This document shows, one piece after another, positions 9,490-18,312 of a stretch of DNA of 64,000 nt (its first letter is position 1; every line of letters begins with the position of its first letter). The DNA is taken from contig NZ_CP017641.1 in assembly GCF_001983935.1 (NCBI RefSeq), positions 4,464,001-4,528,000 of the forward strand, in the 5' to 3' direction. The position numbers and the translations under genes were made by a program. The stretch is from Fuerstiella marisgermanici. GTDB taxonomy: Bacteria; Planctomycetota; Planctomycetia; Planctomycetales; Planctomycetaceae. The notes under the pieces are model-generated. The model was not told where the DNA came from. It saw only the letters and a list, made by a program, of their open reading frames with translations, and searched no databases.

Positions 9490-9558
9490 AAAACCGCCTC
9501 CTGATGTTGACGTAAATCCTTCTCACAAAAGACTTACGCACGCAGAGGCGGTTTTGTG
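9487..9558 (-). promoter_or_regulatory. Inverted repeat masking the IS1380 transposase start
   Basis: cacaaaaccgcctc (9487-9500) and gaggcggttttgtg (9545-9558) are perfectly complementary over 14 bases with a 44-base spacer. In minus-strand RNA the GTG start (9489-9487) is in the second arm. Read-through transcripts would contain both arms and mask the start; a transcript beginning inside the spacer would not. Such protection from read-through is established for IS10 and IS50; for this element it is inferred. Confidence 0.6.
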
Positions 9559-9586
9559 CATTCTCTGTGTGAGATTTCCGGGCTAA

Positions 9587-11416
9587 GGGCGAAGCAGAGC
9601 CCTCTCAAGCAGGCACGGCACTCAGCATTCGGCTCGGTGACCGACTAACAAGTCTGCTGAATTCGGACAAATTCGGTCTTAATTCGCGCGCGAAAAAGAG
9701 TCTGATCACAGCGGCCCGGCGTATTGAAACACTCAAGTCGCCAAACGCTGCTGGCACGACAAAGAACGCTGCCACCACAGATACCGTCAGCCAGCAACGT
9801 GCCTTTGCCGATCTAAATCGGCGTTTGTTGGAAGCTCTGTTTCCATCGGCTATCCAAAGCATGGACGTTCCAAGCACGCACGTCGTCCCACCGTACGATC
9901 GATTGGCAAGATGGGAATGGCTTGGTTGGTGGATGCTGCTGGCCCTGATCGGCGCCATGGCCAGTGCCATCCGTTACGAGCTAAGTGAAGTGTCTATCAA
10001 TCCGGTGTCGCTGAGTGCCGTGTACCGGTTCTATCGAGAACAACTGGGGGCCAATTTTCTGACCAACACTCACACACTGGGAAATGTGGCCGCCGTGAAA
10101 TTGCCGGACCTGCGACCAACAGCAGACGGACTGCCGTACCCGTTGATTCTTGCAAGTTCAATGGAACCGGTGACCGTGAACGGATGCTATCGGGTTCATG
10201 CCGAACCGTTTGTCTTCAGCCCACTGTACAGTGGCAATTTTGATAGCAGCATCGACCAGGGCTGGCGAACTCCTGAAACATCGAAGCCCACCGTCGGCCC
10301 TGTCAGTAGCCGAGACGTGACTCTACCAGGCGGGGCCACTGTAACGCTTGCCGATACCATTACGATTTCCGGAGCGGCTGTTACGCCGTTGATGACTGGA
10401 AACCGTTGCCTGTCGGTGCTGTTAGACTTCTTCAACACAGGGCTTGGCCAGCGAGTCTGTCGGAAAGAGCAGTCCCCCCAACCGGAGTCGGCTCAAACGC
10501 AAACGAACGGAACTCACGTTCCAGATCAGCGATTGTCAGAACGCGCAAGTGCCTTGTTGGTCGCGGCGAGCGGCATCGCGATCGCCATTTGGCTGCTTAG
10601 CCCGGGCGAATGGACTTCGGCGATTCCACTTCTTTGCCTTGCCGGGTTAGTGGCTATCAGCCTGAAAAACAAATCGGGCTCTGCCTACCTCCTCAGCTCC
10701 CTGATCCGTCCGCAGGCACGTTCTGCCAAAGACAACGGGAGAGCGTTGGAGCCTGGTGATTCAGTATATGTTGCTGACGGCGGCTTCACAGATTATCTGG
10801 GCGTGACACCGCTGCTTCGACGCCGGTGTGAGTTGATCGTCGTCAGCGATGCCGGCGCCAATTTAGGGACCGATCCGCTTGGAACACTTGCTCGCATGTG
10901 CGAATCGGCTGCGTCCAGCATGGGCGTACGGTTTCTGGATCTGGACCATGAAGCGCCCATCGATTTTGGTCGGCTGAAACAGGACGACCAGCGTCTGGTT
11001 CATCAGCCCTATCTGTGTATGCGAGTTCGCTATCCGGAGGATAACACGCCTGACGGATTGCTGTTCTACTGTCAAATGGCCATCACGGAACGTGACCCGA
11101 TTGAAATTCGCCAGATTCGCAATCGTTTTCCGTCGTTTCCGGATGAGCCTACCAGCAATCAGTTTTATACGGACGAACAGGTATCTGCGTATGGATCCCT
11201 GGGCCATCATATTGCGAGTCAGTTGTGTCGCGAGCTGGAACGGTGGGACTTCGCAAGCCACGACAATTTACCCGCTGCGGTTCAAACACCGGCGGCGAAC
11301 ACAACGCAAAATGCTTCAGCTCACCTGGATACAAGGCCGGCGGCAGGGGGCACAATGACGCCACGCTGCGTCAAGGTTCATTCATTCCAGGGCCGCAGAG
11401 CGGCGGACTACGTTGC
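9587..11416 (+). pseudogene. Patatin-like phospholipase, middle fragment
   Basis: Residues 580-1189 of the ancestral patatin protein. The frame is open from 9573 to a chimeric stop at 11435, but everything before 9583 and after 11416 is insertion-sequence DNA. Two hydrophobic segments are visible (WLGWWMLLALIGAMASAI and the region around SGIAIAIWLL / AIPLLCLAGLVAI). The catalytic Asp motif is present: SVYVADGGFTDYLGVTPLL, followed by RRCELIVVSDAGAN. The nucleophile Ser is on the other fragment, so neither piece alone can be an active patatin. An internal TTG at 9825 could start a product but no ribosome site supports it. Confidence 0.88.
11407..11416. repeat. ISAs1 target-site duplication, left copy
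   Basis: actacgttgc immediately outside the left end of the element; identical to 12708-12717 outside the right end. Confidence 0.95.
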
Positions 11417-12707
11417 CAGGGCCAGCGCATACTAAGTTGTTTTGCCGGTAAGGATTTGCATCAAATAGTCAATGTTCCATCCGGCCATTCTTCTTTTCAT
11501 GACGTTGCTTTGTTTGCCAGGATGTTTCTTGATGAGGCTGAGTGTGAGTCGTCTGAGCCATGACAAATTGTTCGCGAAGATTCGGTTTCGGACTCGACTC
11601 TCATCCTCGCGGTAGGTCATGTCGAGACTCCAGTGCAGCGTGTTTTCTATGGCCCAGTGACCACGAACCGTTGTTGCGAACAGCTCGCCTTTGCGACGCA
11701 GACTGCTGATGTAGTAGCGAACGTCAGAATGATGAATGCCGTCCTGCTCGTACATTCGGATCGCCGTTCCGATGGTCTTGAGTCCGGCCCATTTGTGGCC
11801 CACGTCAAAATCGACAGGCACGGTCGCCTGATAGTAGATTCTCTGTTCCTGCCGACCGTGTCCCTTCTCTGTTTCTTCATAGCGACTGACGGGATAGCGA
11901 GCGAAGTCATCCTCCAGGTGATCGAGAAAAAACTTCTGCACGACCTCATAGAGTTTCGGTTGGTTGCCTTTCAGGGCTAACACATAGTCTGCATTGCCAG
12001 ACACGATCTGCTGCGCAATGTTTTTTTGACAACCCGCTGCGTCAATCGTAATGATCGCCTCATCGATATTGATTTCGTTCAGTAATTTCGGGATCGCGGT
12101 GATCTCGTTCGACTTCTCTTCCGTCGCCACCTGTCCCAGAGAAATCCCCTGATCAGAAGCCCACGCACTCACGATGAACAACGCACCCAGCCCATTCTTT
12201 TTGTCATGTGATCGACGGAGTGCTTTGCCATCAATCGCAATCTGTTTTCTGTAGCCTTCTTTCTGTTCGTCGGAAAGTCCTTCCAGCGATTCAATCCATT
12301 GCACGAAGCACGCTTGAAAGTCGTTCGGCTTCAGGAGAGAAAGGACGCGCCGGTACGTATCTTTTTTCGGAATGCCATGCGGAAGTGCCAGGTGTTTCTG
12401 CAGGCCATCGGCATTCAGTCGCGCCCATTCCGCAATCGCACTGGGGCCGTCGGCGTTGGCCAGCACTCCGCAAATGGCGATCACAATCACATCACCAAGC
12501 AGATGCAGACGATTGATGTTGGAACGCGGGTCTTTCAATTGATCAAAGTAATGAACAATGTTTCCTGTCAGCTCCTGGGTGACCGCCAGTTCAACTGTCG
12601 ACATCTCTTGTCCTCTCCTCGTGAAGTCCGATGTTACGACACGAAAAGACTAACCAATACTCACTTGTCGCGCCAGCCTAAATTGCCCAAAGTGCGCGCT
12701 GGCCCTG
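11417..12707 (-). mobile_element. ISAs1-family insertion sequence, complete (1291 bp)
   Basis: Left end cagggccagcgcatac (11417-11432); the complement of the right end reads cagggccagcgcgcac, 14 of 16 identical. The target duplication actacgttgc is found at 11407-11416 and 12708-12717, a 10-bp length usual for ISAs1. The single transposase gene is on the minus strand, again antisense to the patatin gene. Removing the element and one duplication rejoins gac-tac-gtt-gcc-gct-gta in frame. All parts are intact, so insertion is recent. Confidence 0.95.
11432..12604 (-). CDS. ISAs1-family transposase
   Basis: 390-residue DDE transposase of the ISAs1 group, full length. It opens with the N-terminal domain LTGNIVHYFDQLKDPRSNIN (residues 12-31), the helix LLGDVIVIAICGVLANADG, then IAIDGKALRRSHD (first Asp), ITIDAAGCQKNIAQQIV with DYVLALKGNQP (second Asp region), and GHWAIENTLHWSLDMTYREDESR containing the Glu. 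Start ATG at 12604. It fills almost the whole element, ending 15 bp from the left terminus. No frameshift is visible, so the element is probably active. Confidence 0.96.
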   Translation of the reverse strand: MSTVELAVTQELTGNIVHYFDQLKDPRSNINRLHLLGDVIVIAICGVLANADGPSAIAEWARLNADGLQKHLALPHGIPKKDTYRRVLSLLKPNDFQACFVQWIESLEGLSDEQKEGYRKQIAIDGKALRRSHDKKNGLGALFIVSAWASDQGISLGQVATEEKSNEITAIPKLLNEINIDEAIITIDAAGCQKNIAQQIVSGNADYVLALKGNQPKLYEVVQKFFLDHLEDDFARYPVSRYEETEKGHGRQEQRIYYQATVPVDFDVGHKWAGLKTIGTAIRMYEQDGIHHSDVRYYISSLRRKGELFATTVRGHWAIENTLHWSLDMTYREDESRVRNRIFANNLSWLRRLTLSLIKKHPGKQSNVMKRRMAGWNIDYLMQILTGKTT

Positions 12708-12717
12708 ACTACGTTGC

Positions 12718-13798
12718 CGCTGTAAAATCGGACTACGGTGTAAGACCACATCACCAAACGGAGGCCGCCAACACTCGTAACGGGCTTCCACTGTTCGATG
12801 TCTTAAACGAACGTTTGCTGGTGGCATATCGTCTCACGTGTCATGAAGAAATTACGTACCGCGAGAACGACATTTTCAGTGAAGCAGTCTGGCCAACAAC
12901 CACATACGCGTTTCCTCAATTCGCGGATCGCGTAAAAAGCCTGAAGCCATCTCAGCAGAATCGCTGGAGCATCGCACGTGGATGGTTGTCGAATTTCCAA
13001 CAAGGCGCCGACATTCGCAGTGCGTATCGAAAGGCTGTTCTGGAAGACATCAACGCCATGAACGTCGGCGCAGGTAGCTTTTCGGCGCGGCTATGGTTCG
13101 CGATTAGGGACTTGCGATCGTCGGGCGGCGAACTGCAGACGCACCATGATGAAGATAGTCAAGCATGGATGGCCGCGCACTTGACAACGATTGCAACGGC
13201 ATGCCATGAAGTTCACCGAGGGCGGCCGCACGCGACATTTCAGATTGGCGGACGAGAAAAACTTGTGGAACTCTGCAGCCGCATGGCCTCCGTTATCGTT
13301 GAAGAAACGCAGAACGGAATCGTGGGAGGCCAGCCAGCCAGCGTCGATCGCCACTGTCCTGTACGGAAGGCGATGGATAGGATTACGGCCGAACTCACGG
13401 AACTCGAGCGGTCAATATTTCAGGGTGGGCAACACGTTACCACAATTTCATTCGCCCAGTGCCTGTCCGCAATGTGGGGACGGATCGAACGGGCTGACAG
13501 AAAATTTGCAGAACTGACCGACGAAGAGATTAATCAGGCAAGAACTGCTCTGGCATTTGAAGGTGCGGATGCGACTCGCCCGGGCAGATCACCAATGGGC
13601 CAGGAGTCGCTGATGATGAGCCTGCGCAAACGACTGGACAGGGGACTTCGTGAAATGGAGCCAGAGGAAATCCTGCAGGCACTTGTTCAGTCGTGGTACT
13701 GGGGCTACATCAACGACGACGTCAGGGAATGGATCGATGCGGTCGATCATGCGGGATCTGCATCGCATGCAGAACGGGCTTCTGAATGGCCGGTTTAG
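12718..13798 (+). pseudogene. Patatin-like phospholipase, 3' fragment
   Basis: C-terminal 360 residues of the ancestral protein (AAVKSDYGVRPHHQTEAANT to RASEWPV), ending at the original stop at 13798. The same frame stays open upstream through the ISAs1 element to 12299, but that stretch is merely antisense to the transposase. No domain is recognised; the sequence is soluble-looking, with several helical stretches (ELTELERSIF, DRKFAELTDEEINQARTAL). It has no start of its own, so it is probably not expressed. Confidence 0.85.
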
Positions 13799-13858
13799 GA
13801 CGGGACGGTCGAACATGGATAACGCCAGGGCCTGAATTTGTTGAGGCCGGATGCAGCG

Positions 13859-14698
13859 TTATGTTCGGCCCAACAGCGTCCGGTAGTTCTCACCCAAAAT
13901 CAGTCGCCGATCGGCATCAGAGATCTCTGCTGCCGTAACTTTGCTAAGTTCTGTGCCCAACGAACGCGACGGTAAATGGCTGCCGAACACGATTCGTTCC
14001 GCGCCGAGTTCTCGGACTGCCATTTCAATAAAGCCAGCGGTGGCGTCGAAGCCGCTGGTTTCCACAAGCACGTTGGGCGATGACTGGACCGCTCGAATCC
14101 CGCGCTGCCACTCACCGCCGGCATGGGCACTGATGAATTTTTGCTGCGGGTGCCGAGCCGCCAGTTCGGCTAACTCGGATGGTGTCGATTCGCCTTCGCT
14201 TTGCTTGCCTCCGGTCTTGAACCACGTGTGCTGCATGATGACGGCATTCAGTTCCGACACACGTTCGACAAGGCGATCGAACTTGCGGTGATTGCATGTT
14301 AAAGCCGCCGGTCCTCCACCGGGAAAGTAAACACCCAGCATCGGGCCGTCAGCGATCCAGCGGTTGATAGCATCCAGCGAACCGGCAACATCGTTTGCAT
14401 TAAGCTGAATCATGCCCAACAGCAGTTTCGGCCAGCGCTGCAACGGCTTCAGGACGATGTCAGGCTTGCTGCGAACCAGCTTTTCGAACACAGGATCGGT
14501 TGTGGTCCCCACGCCGACGTGAGCGAAATAACATAGCTTCTCAAACCGGCCCGCTCGAATCGCAGGCATCGAACGTTCAACATCGGCAAACAGGCGAAGA
14601 CTTCCGTCAGCACCGGGATGCCCGAAAGAGGGCGTGAAGTAAGAATCCCAGATGCGATAGCTCTGCAACAGATTCGCTGCGGGAAGGCCAAGCTGCAT
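13859..14698 (-). CDS. Amidohydrolase-fold (amidohydrolase_2-like) protein lacking usual metal ligands
   Basis: 279 residues with the overall pattern of amidohydrolase_2 TIM-barrel proteins: IWDSYFTPSFGHPGADG at the N-terminus where the family has an HxH metal motif, FISAHAGGEW (about 195) at the barrel histidine, NVLVETSGFD, and near the end RIVFGSHLPSRSLGTELSKV where the family has FGSD. The HxH is absent here and the late Asp is His, so the protein may be non-catalytic or use a different centre. It starts at ATG 14698 and ends 60 bp past the patatin 3' fragment, on the opposite strand. No operon partner is evident. Confidence 0.7.
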   Translation of the reverse strand: MQLGLPAANLLQSYRIWDSYFTPSFGHPGADGSLRLFADVERSMPAIRAGRFEKLCYFAHVGVGTTTDPVFEKLVRSKPDIVLKPLQRWPKLLLGMIQLNANDVAGSLDAINRWIADGPMLGVYFPGGGPAALTCNHRKFDRLVERVSELNAVIMQHTWFKTGGKQSEGESTPSELAELAARHPQQKFISAHAGGEWQRGIRAVQSSPNVLVETSGFDATAGFIEMAVRELGAERIVFGSHLPSRSLGTELSKVTAAEISDADRRLILGENYRTLLGRT

Positions 14699-14997
14699 GA
14701 TGACGAATTACCTGCGGTGCGCAATACGATTGAAGCGGTCCAATGGCTGATCTGGCCAGGTTTGCGGCGCTACATAATTCCCCAGAAAAATGGGAGCACC
14801 GTTCCCAAAATGGTGGCCGAGGTTGGACCGAGCGAAGCGAAGGAAACCCCGGGGGCTCACTCGTGCCTCGCTCCAACCTCGACCACACACATCGCTCCCA
14901 AATTCACAAGGATCTATTGTACAGATCGTATCAGGGCGCAAACCTGCCGTCATCCATGATCGAACCGAACGGAAATCGCCCAAGCGGACTTCGCAGA
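14699..14997. other. Intergenic region with a stem-loop
   Basis: gaggttgga (14819-14827) plus cgag (14829-14832) pair with ctcg (14867-14870) and tccaacctc (14872-14880), a 14-position stem with one c-c mismatch and a 34-base loop rich in gaagcgaag. It has no T-run on either strand, so a dispersed palindromic repeat is more likely than a terminator. Apparent frames across this region look spurious. Confidence 0.6.
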
Positions 14998-16425
14998 CTA
15001 TCTCCCCGCGACGTCGAAATCAGCCGCATTAATTCCGAACGTTCGCAGCTTGTTCCGAAGAGTGACTCGGGAGATCCCGAGAATCGCGGAGGCATGGACC
15101 TGGTTTCCAGACGTATGCTTCAGGACGGTCGTGAACAGCTCGCGTTCGGCATTTGAAATCACCTTGGCATACAAGTCGGTCGCGCCGTCTTCACGCAAGT
15201 GATCTTCGATCAGTTTCTGTAGCTGAAACGAATGCCCATCGGCGTGTTTTTCTGAGCCGCCGAGTGATGGGGGAAGGCATTCCGGCAGCAGGACTGCTCC
15301 GGGCGTGTTCAGAAGCGACTGCTTGATTGCGCTTTCCAGTTCCCGCACATTGCCGGGCCAGGGAGCGGCTCGCAGTACGTCCATCGTGGACTCAGCAACC
15401 TGCGTGACATTCTTGCCAAGAGCTGCACTGTGTTTGCAAAGGAAGTGTTCGACAAGCATCTGAATGTCGTCGCCGCGTTCGCGAAGTGGCGGCAAATTGA
15501 TTGTGAAGTCTCGCAATCGGAAGAACAGATCTGAACGAAACTTCCCTTCTCCGACCAGTTTTTCGAGGTCCAGATTCGTGGCCGCAATAACGCGGACATC
15601 CACACTGATAGTTTCGCTGCCACCGACGCGTTCCAGAGTGCGTTCCTGCAGAACTCTTAACAGCTTTGACTGCGTCATCGCAGACATATCGCCCACTTCG
15701 TCCAAAAACAGGGTGCCATGGTTGGCCTGTTCGAAATGTCCAATGCGGCGACGGTCGGCTCCGGTAAACGCACCTTTTTCGTGACCGAAAAGTTCACTTT
15801 CCAACAGCGATTCGGGAATCGCGGCGCAGTTGAGTGCTCGGAACGGCCCCTTGCTGCGGAGGCTGTGTTTGTACAGGGCTTTCGCAACCAGTTCCTTACC
15901 GGTGCCGCTCTCGCCCTGGATCAATACCGTGATGTCTTTCGCAGCAACTCGCCCGATCGCTTTGTAAATTTCCTGCATAGCTTCGCAGCGACCGACCATC
16001 GCCTGCTTACCGGCGACGCCGCTGTTGTTGTCCGGATTCACGACCGGTGTGGTCTTCATCATCTCGCTTAGGCGGAGTGCCTTCGCGACTATGGCTTTTA
16101 GTTCGGAAAGCTCCAGCGGCTTGAAGAGATAATCGAATGCTCCGTGCTTCGTGGCTTCGATTGCACTTTCGACGGTGCCATGTCCAGTGATGAAGATCAC
16201 GGGAATGCGAGGATCGATTTCCTTGATGCGCTCGAAGCATTGCAGTCCGGATCGATCGGGAAGATTCAAATCAAGGACGACAACGTCCGGAAGGTCTTCA
16301 CGAACGATATGCTCGCCGGCCGCCGCCGTTTCCGCCGTCAACAATTCCAACTGTGGGTCATCAAAGACTCGACGGAAGGCATGCAGAATGGACGGTTCGT
16401 CATCAATCACAAGCAGCTGCGCCAT
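14998..16425 (-). CDS. NtrC-family sigma-54-dependent response regulator
   Basis: 475 residues from ATG 16425, chosen because ggaagga precedes it and the receiver domain begins at once (MAQLLVIDDEPSIL). Domains: receiver 1-120 (Asp8, Asp9, phospho-acceptor Asp52 in VVVLDLNLPD, Thr80, Lys102); sigma-54 AAA+ domain about 142-375 with Walker A GESGTGKE (171-178), the sigma-54 contact loop GAFTGA (218-223) and Walker B GTLFLDEVGD (237-246); C-terminal Fis-type helix-turn-helix (NQVHASAILGISRVTLRNKL). Phosphorylated by its kinase it should oligomerise, bind upstream sites and open sigma-54 promoters. It starts 1 bp after the kinase stop (one operon). The divergent pump operon with a sigma-54-like promoter is its likely target. 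Confidence 0.95.
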   Translation of the reverse strand: MAQLLVIDDEPSILHAFRRVFDDPQLELLTAETAAAGEHIVREDLPDVVVLDLNLPDRSGLQCFERIKEIDPRIPVIFITGHGTVESAIEATKHGAFDYLFKPLELSELKAIVAKALRLSEMMKTTPVVNPDNNSGVAGKQAMVGRCEAMQEIYKAIGRVAAKDITVLIQGESGTGKELVAKALYKHSLRSKGPFRALNCAAIPESLLESELFGHEKGAFTGADRRRIGHFEQANHGTLFLDEVGDMSAMTQSKLLRVLQERTLERVGGSETISVDVRVIAATNLDLEKLVGEGKFRSDLFFRLRDFTINLPPLRERGDDIQMLVEHFLCKHSAALGKNVTQVAESTMDVLRAAPWPGNVRELESAIKQSLLNTPGAVLLPECLPPSLGGSEKHADGHSFQLQKLIEDHLREDGATDLYAKVISNAERELFTTVLKHTSGNQVHASAILGISRVTLRNKLRTFGINAADFDVAGR

Positions 16426-16426
16426 C

Positions 16427-17797
16427 TTAGTGGTTTCCTTCCGTCGAATGGCCTGCTGATGGTAAACACAGTTCGAAGACCGCTCCGCCAGACGGGCCAT
16501 TTGCAGCTGTCAAAGAGCCACCGTGTTCTTCTGCGATCCGCCGGCAGATGTTCAACCCCAATCCAACTCCCTGCTTTCTGGTGGTGAAAAATGGTTGAAA
16601 GATGTCATCGAAAATATCCGCCGCGATGCCGGGACCAGTGTCGGACACCAGCACGCACGCCATCCCGTCACCATGATTTCTCAGACTAAACGCTAACGTG
16701 CCGCCGTTTGGCATCACGTTAAGTGCATTGAGCCCCAGATTCAGAATCAACTGCTGGAGCTGGTCACGATCAGCATTCAGCACGAGGTCGCCAACGACTT
16801 CTTCAAACTGAAGTTCCACACCCTGTTTTTTCGCCTGCCCCTCAAGCAGACGAATTACATTGGGAATCAGTTCTCGCAAAACCAGCGATTTTCTTTCCAC
16901 TGGCGACGGCCTGGCAAAATCGAGTAGAGCGTTCACCGATTGTTCCATGCGTCGAATTTGATCTTCCACGATTTGAACATCTTCAGTTGGTAGAGTTGTG
17001 CTGTCACCATCCGTTTGAGTGCTTTGGATCAACATCTTGATCGCCGTCAACGGATTACGAATCTCGTGAGCGACGCCAGTGGCCAGTTGCGCGAGCGTCG
17101 CCATTTGTTGGGCTCGCAATGCTTCCTGTTCGCGTGCAGCCGTTGTACGAGCGATTTCGGCGCGATGGGCCTCCGTCAGGTCACGCACGATGATAACCAG
17201 CGCCGACTGGTCGCCTTCGCCAATCTTTCTCACAGACACAGATGCTGGAAAGTCGTCTCCCGTTTGGCGTCGTCCGGTCGTCGACACGGCTTCACCGACG
17301 GTGGTGGTGGTCAGACGGATGTCCGGAAGAAGCTGTTCGATTGGCTGTGCCAGAATCTCTTCCGCGGCGCGGCCAAACAACTGGTGAGCCGCCGAGTTAT
17401 AGGACAGCACTTTGCCGAACGGATCGACGGTCACAATTCCGTCGCCAGCGTTTTCGACGATGGTGCTGGAAAGGGCCTGAGCTTCAAGGGCAACTCGCCG
17501 CAGCGGACTGATGATGACCCACCAAAGCAATGGAGCACACGTCGCGGTCAGCAATGCGGAATCGATAAGTGCTTCCCAAATTCCCGGCAAGTCCGCTGGC
17601 AACAGCCTGGGCAGCAGAAGCATCACGACGGCTTCGACAGCGAACACCACCACCAAAACCAGTCCCAGAATTCGCCAGGGAGTGGTCAACAATTGCAGCA
17701 GGATGCTGTTGCGTGAGGTGGATCGTGGTGACGGTTCGCGTCGCATTCGTAGTCCGGACAGTGCAAGGGACCGTCGGTCCAATATTTCACCGGACAT
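16427..17797 (-). CDS. Membrane PAS-domain sensor histidine kinase, NtrB-like
   Basis: 456 residues from ATG 17797 (ggag 7 bp upstream); a TTG at 17836 would add 13 residues and is less likely. Two membrane segments (about 43-63 and 77-95) enclose only a very short exported loop, so the signal is probably sensed in the membrane or cytoplasm. A PAS domain (about 108-210) is followed by the phosphorylation site GVAHEIRNPLTAI (His244), then HATPase motifs NLGLNALNVMPNGG (N box), VSDTGPGIAADIFDDIFQPFFTTRKQGVGLGLNI (G1, F and G2 boxes). It phosphorylates the NtrC-type regulator encoded 1 bp downstream. The operon diverges from the metal-efflux genes. The stimulus is not visible; metal stress is inferred from position. 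Confidence 0.93.
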   Translation of the reverse strand: MSGEILDRRSLALSGLRMRREPSPRSTSRNSILLQLLTTPWRILGLVLVVVFAVEAVVMLLLPRLLPADLPGIWEALIDSALLTATCAPLLWWVIISPLRRVALEAQALSSTIVENAGDGIVTVDPFGKVLSYNSAAHQLFGRAAEEILAQPIEQLLPDIRLTTTTVGEAVSTTGRRQTGDDFPASVSVRKIGEGDQSALVIIVRDLTEAHRAEIARTTAAREQEALRAQQMATLAQLATGVAHEIRNPLTAIKMLIQSTQTDGDSTTLPTEDVQIVEDQIRRMEQSVNALLDFARPSPVERKSLVLRELIPNVIRLLEGQAKKQGVELQFEEVVGDLVLNADRDQLQQLILNLGLNALNVMPNGGTLAFSLRNHGDGMACVLVSDTGPGIAADIFDDIFQPFFTTRKQGVGLGLNICRRIAEEHGGSLTAANGPSGGAVFELCLPSAGHSTEGNH

Positions 17798-18009
17798 ATC
17801 CGGGCTCCGAGAACTGCAGGATAAGAGATCGACCAACTAAAAACGAACGGTGACTTCGCAGAATTGATGACACCCTTCGGTATCTCCACGTTGATGCAAT
17901 CCACATGCCAGCGTGGCCGCCGCAATTCGATTCTAGCGCCGCGACGGAGTTTGCGTTGAAATCCGCCCCGCCGCGGTACTCATATCGCTCGCCGCCAAAT
18001 CGCTGCCTG

Positions 18010-18049
18010 TGGAAAGAATCTGTCCACCTGCGTGAGAGGATTCTTTCCA
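18010..18049. promoter_or_regulatory. 11-bp inverted repeat, candidate NtrC-type enhancer site
   Basis: tggaaagaatc (18010-18020) and gattctttcca (18039-18049) are exact reverse complements separated by 18 bp, the arm centres being 29 bp apart. The dyad centre lies about 150 bp upstream of the -24 GG at 18179, the usual distance for enhancer-binding regulators of sigma-54. Binding by the adjacent regulator is inference. Confidence 0.6.
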
Positions 18050-18176
18050 TCGCCTCTGCGTAAATCCGTCGCGGTCCGCAGCCAGGTTTCCCGCAAAGTC
18101 GCGTCACATCAGGTGAAGTGAAGCGAATTGGCCGTAGTTTACGGTCGCTGAGGCCAGTCGCGTTCCGCGCAGGACT

Positions 18177-18194
18177 TTGGCATCGAACGTGCTT
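18177..18194 (+). promoter_or_regulatory. Sigma-54-type (-24/-12) promoter
   Basis: ttggcatcgaacgtgctt compares with the consensus ytggcacgrnnnttgcw: GG at 18179-18180 and GC at 18191-18192 with the obligatory 10-bp gap, and T-T-G-G-C-A plus T-G-C-T conserved. Predicted transcription start is near 18204, about 110 bp before the adaptor gene. Its position beside an NtrC-type gene strengthens the call. Confidence 0.6.
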
Positions 18195-18312
18195 TAATTT
18201 GCTACCGCAAGTCCTTCCGATCGGATGCTGCAGAATTTCCTTCTGCGTCGCGTCTGTCCCGATCACTGGCCCAAGCGGCTCGCTGATCCCCAGAACTCAA
18301 GGTTACGCCGAA

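Larger units (their letters stand above)
7870..9582 (-). mobile_element. IS1380-family insertion sequence, complete (1713 bp)
   Basis: The ends are imperfect inverted repeats: left cccggatgtctcacgc (7870-7885) and the complement of the right end (9567-9582) cccggaaatctcacac, 13 of 16 identical. They are flanked by the ctaa duplication. The size fits the family (about 1.7 kb). One transposase on the minus strand fills most of the element. About 190 bp between the transposase stop and the left end carry no recognisable gene. It lies antisense inside the patatin gene. Intact ends, intact transposase and a perfect target duplication indicate recent insertion. Confidence 0.92.
17798..18312. other. 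Divergent regulatory region between the two-component genes and the RND pump
   Basis: 515 bp between start codons pointing away from each other. It carries no gene: the frame from 18118 continuous with the pump adaptor has no ribosome site and no family similarity before 18313. It does hold the inverted repeat 18010-18049 and the -24/-12 element 18177-18194 listed separately. Confidence 0.75.

Noticed and set aside
12299-12717. Upstream part of the 499-codon frame ending at 13798
   Set aside because: This part is antisense to the ISAs1 transposase and duplicated target; only the part after 12717 belongs to the patatin gene.
18118-18312. 65-residue extension of the CusB-like protein
   Set aside because: It would cover the sigma-54-like promoter and has no family similarity; the anchor helix fits a start at 18313.
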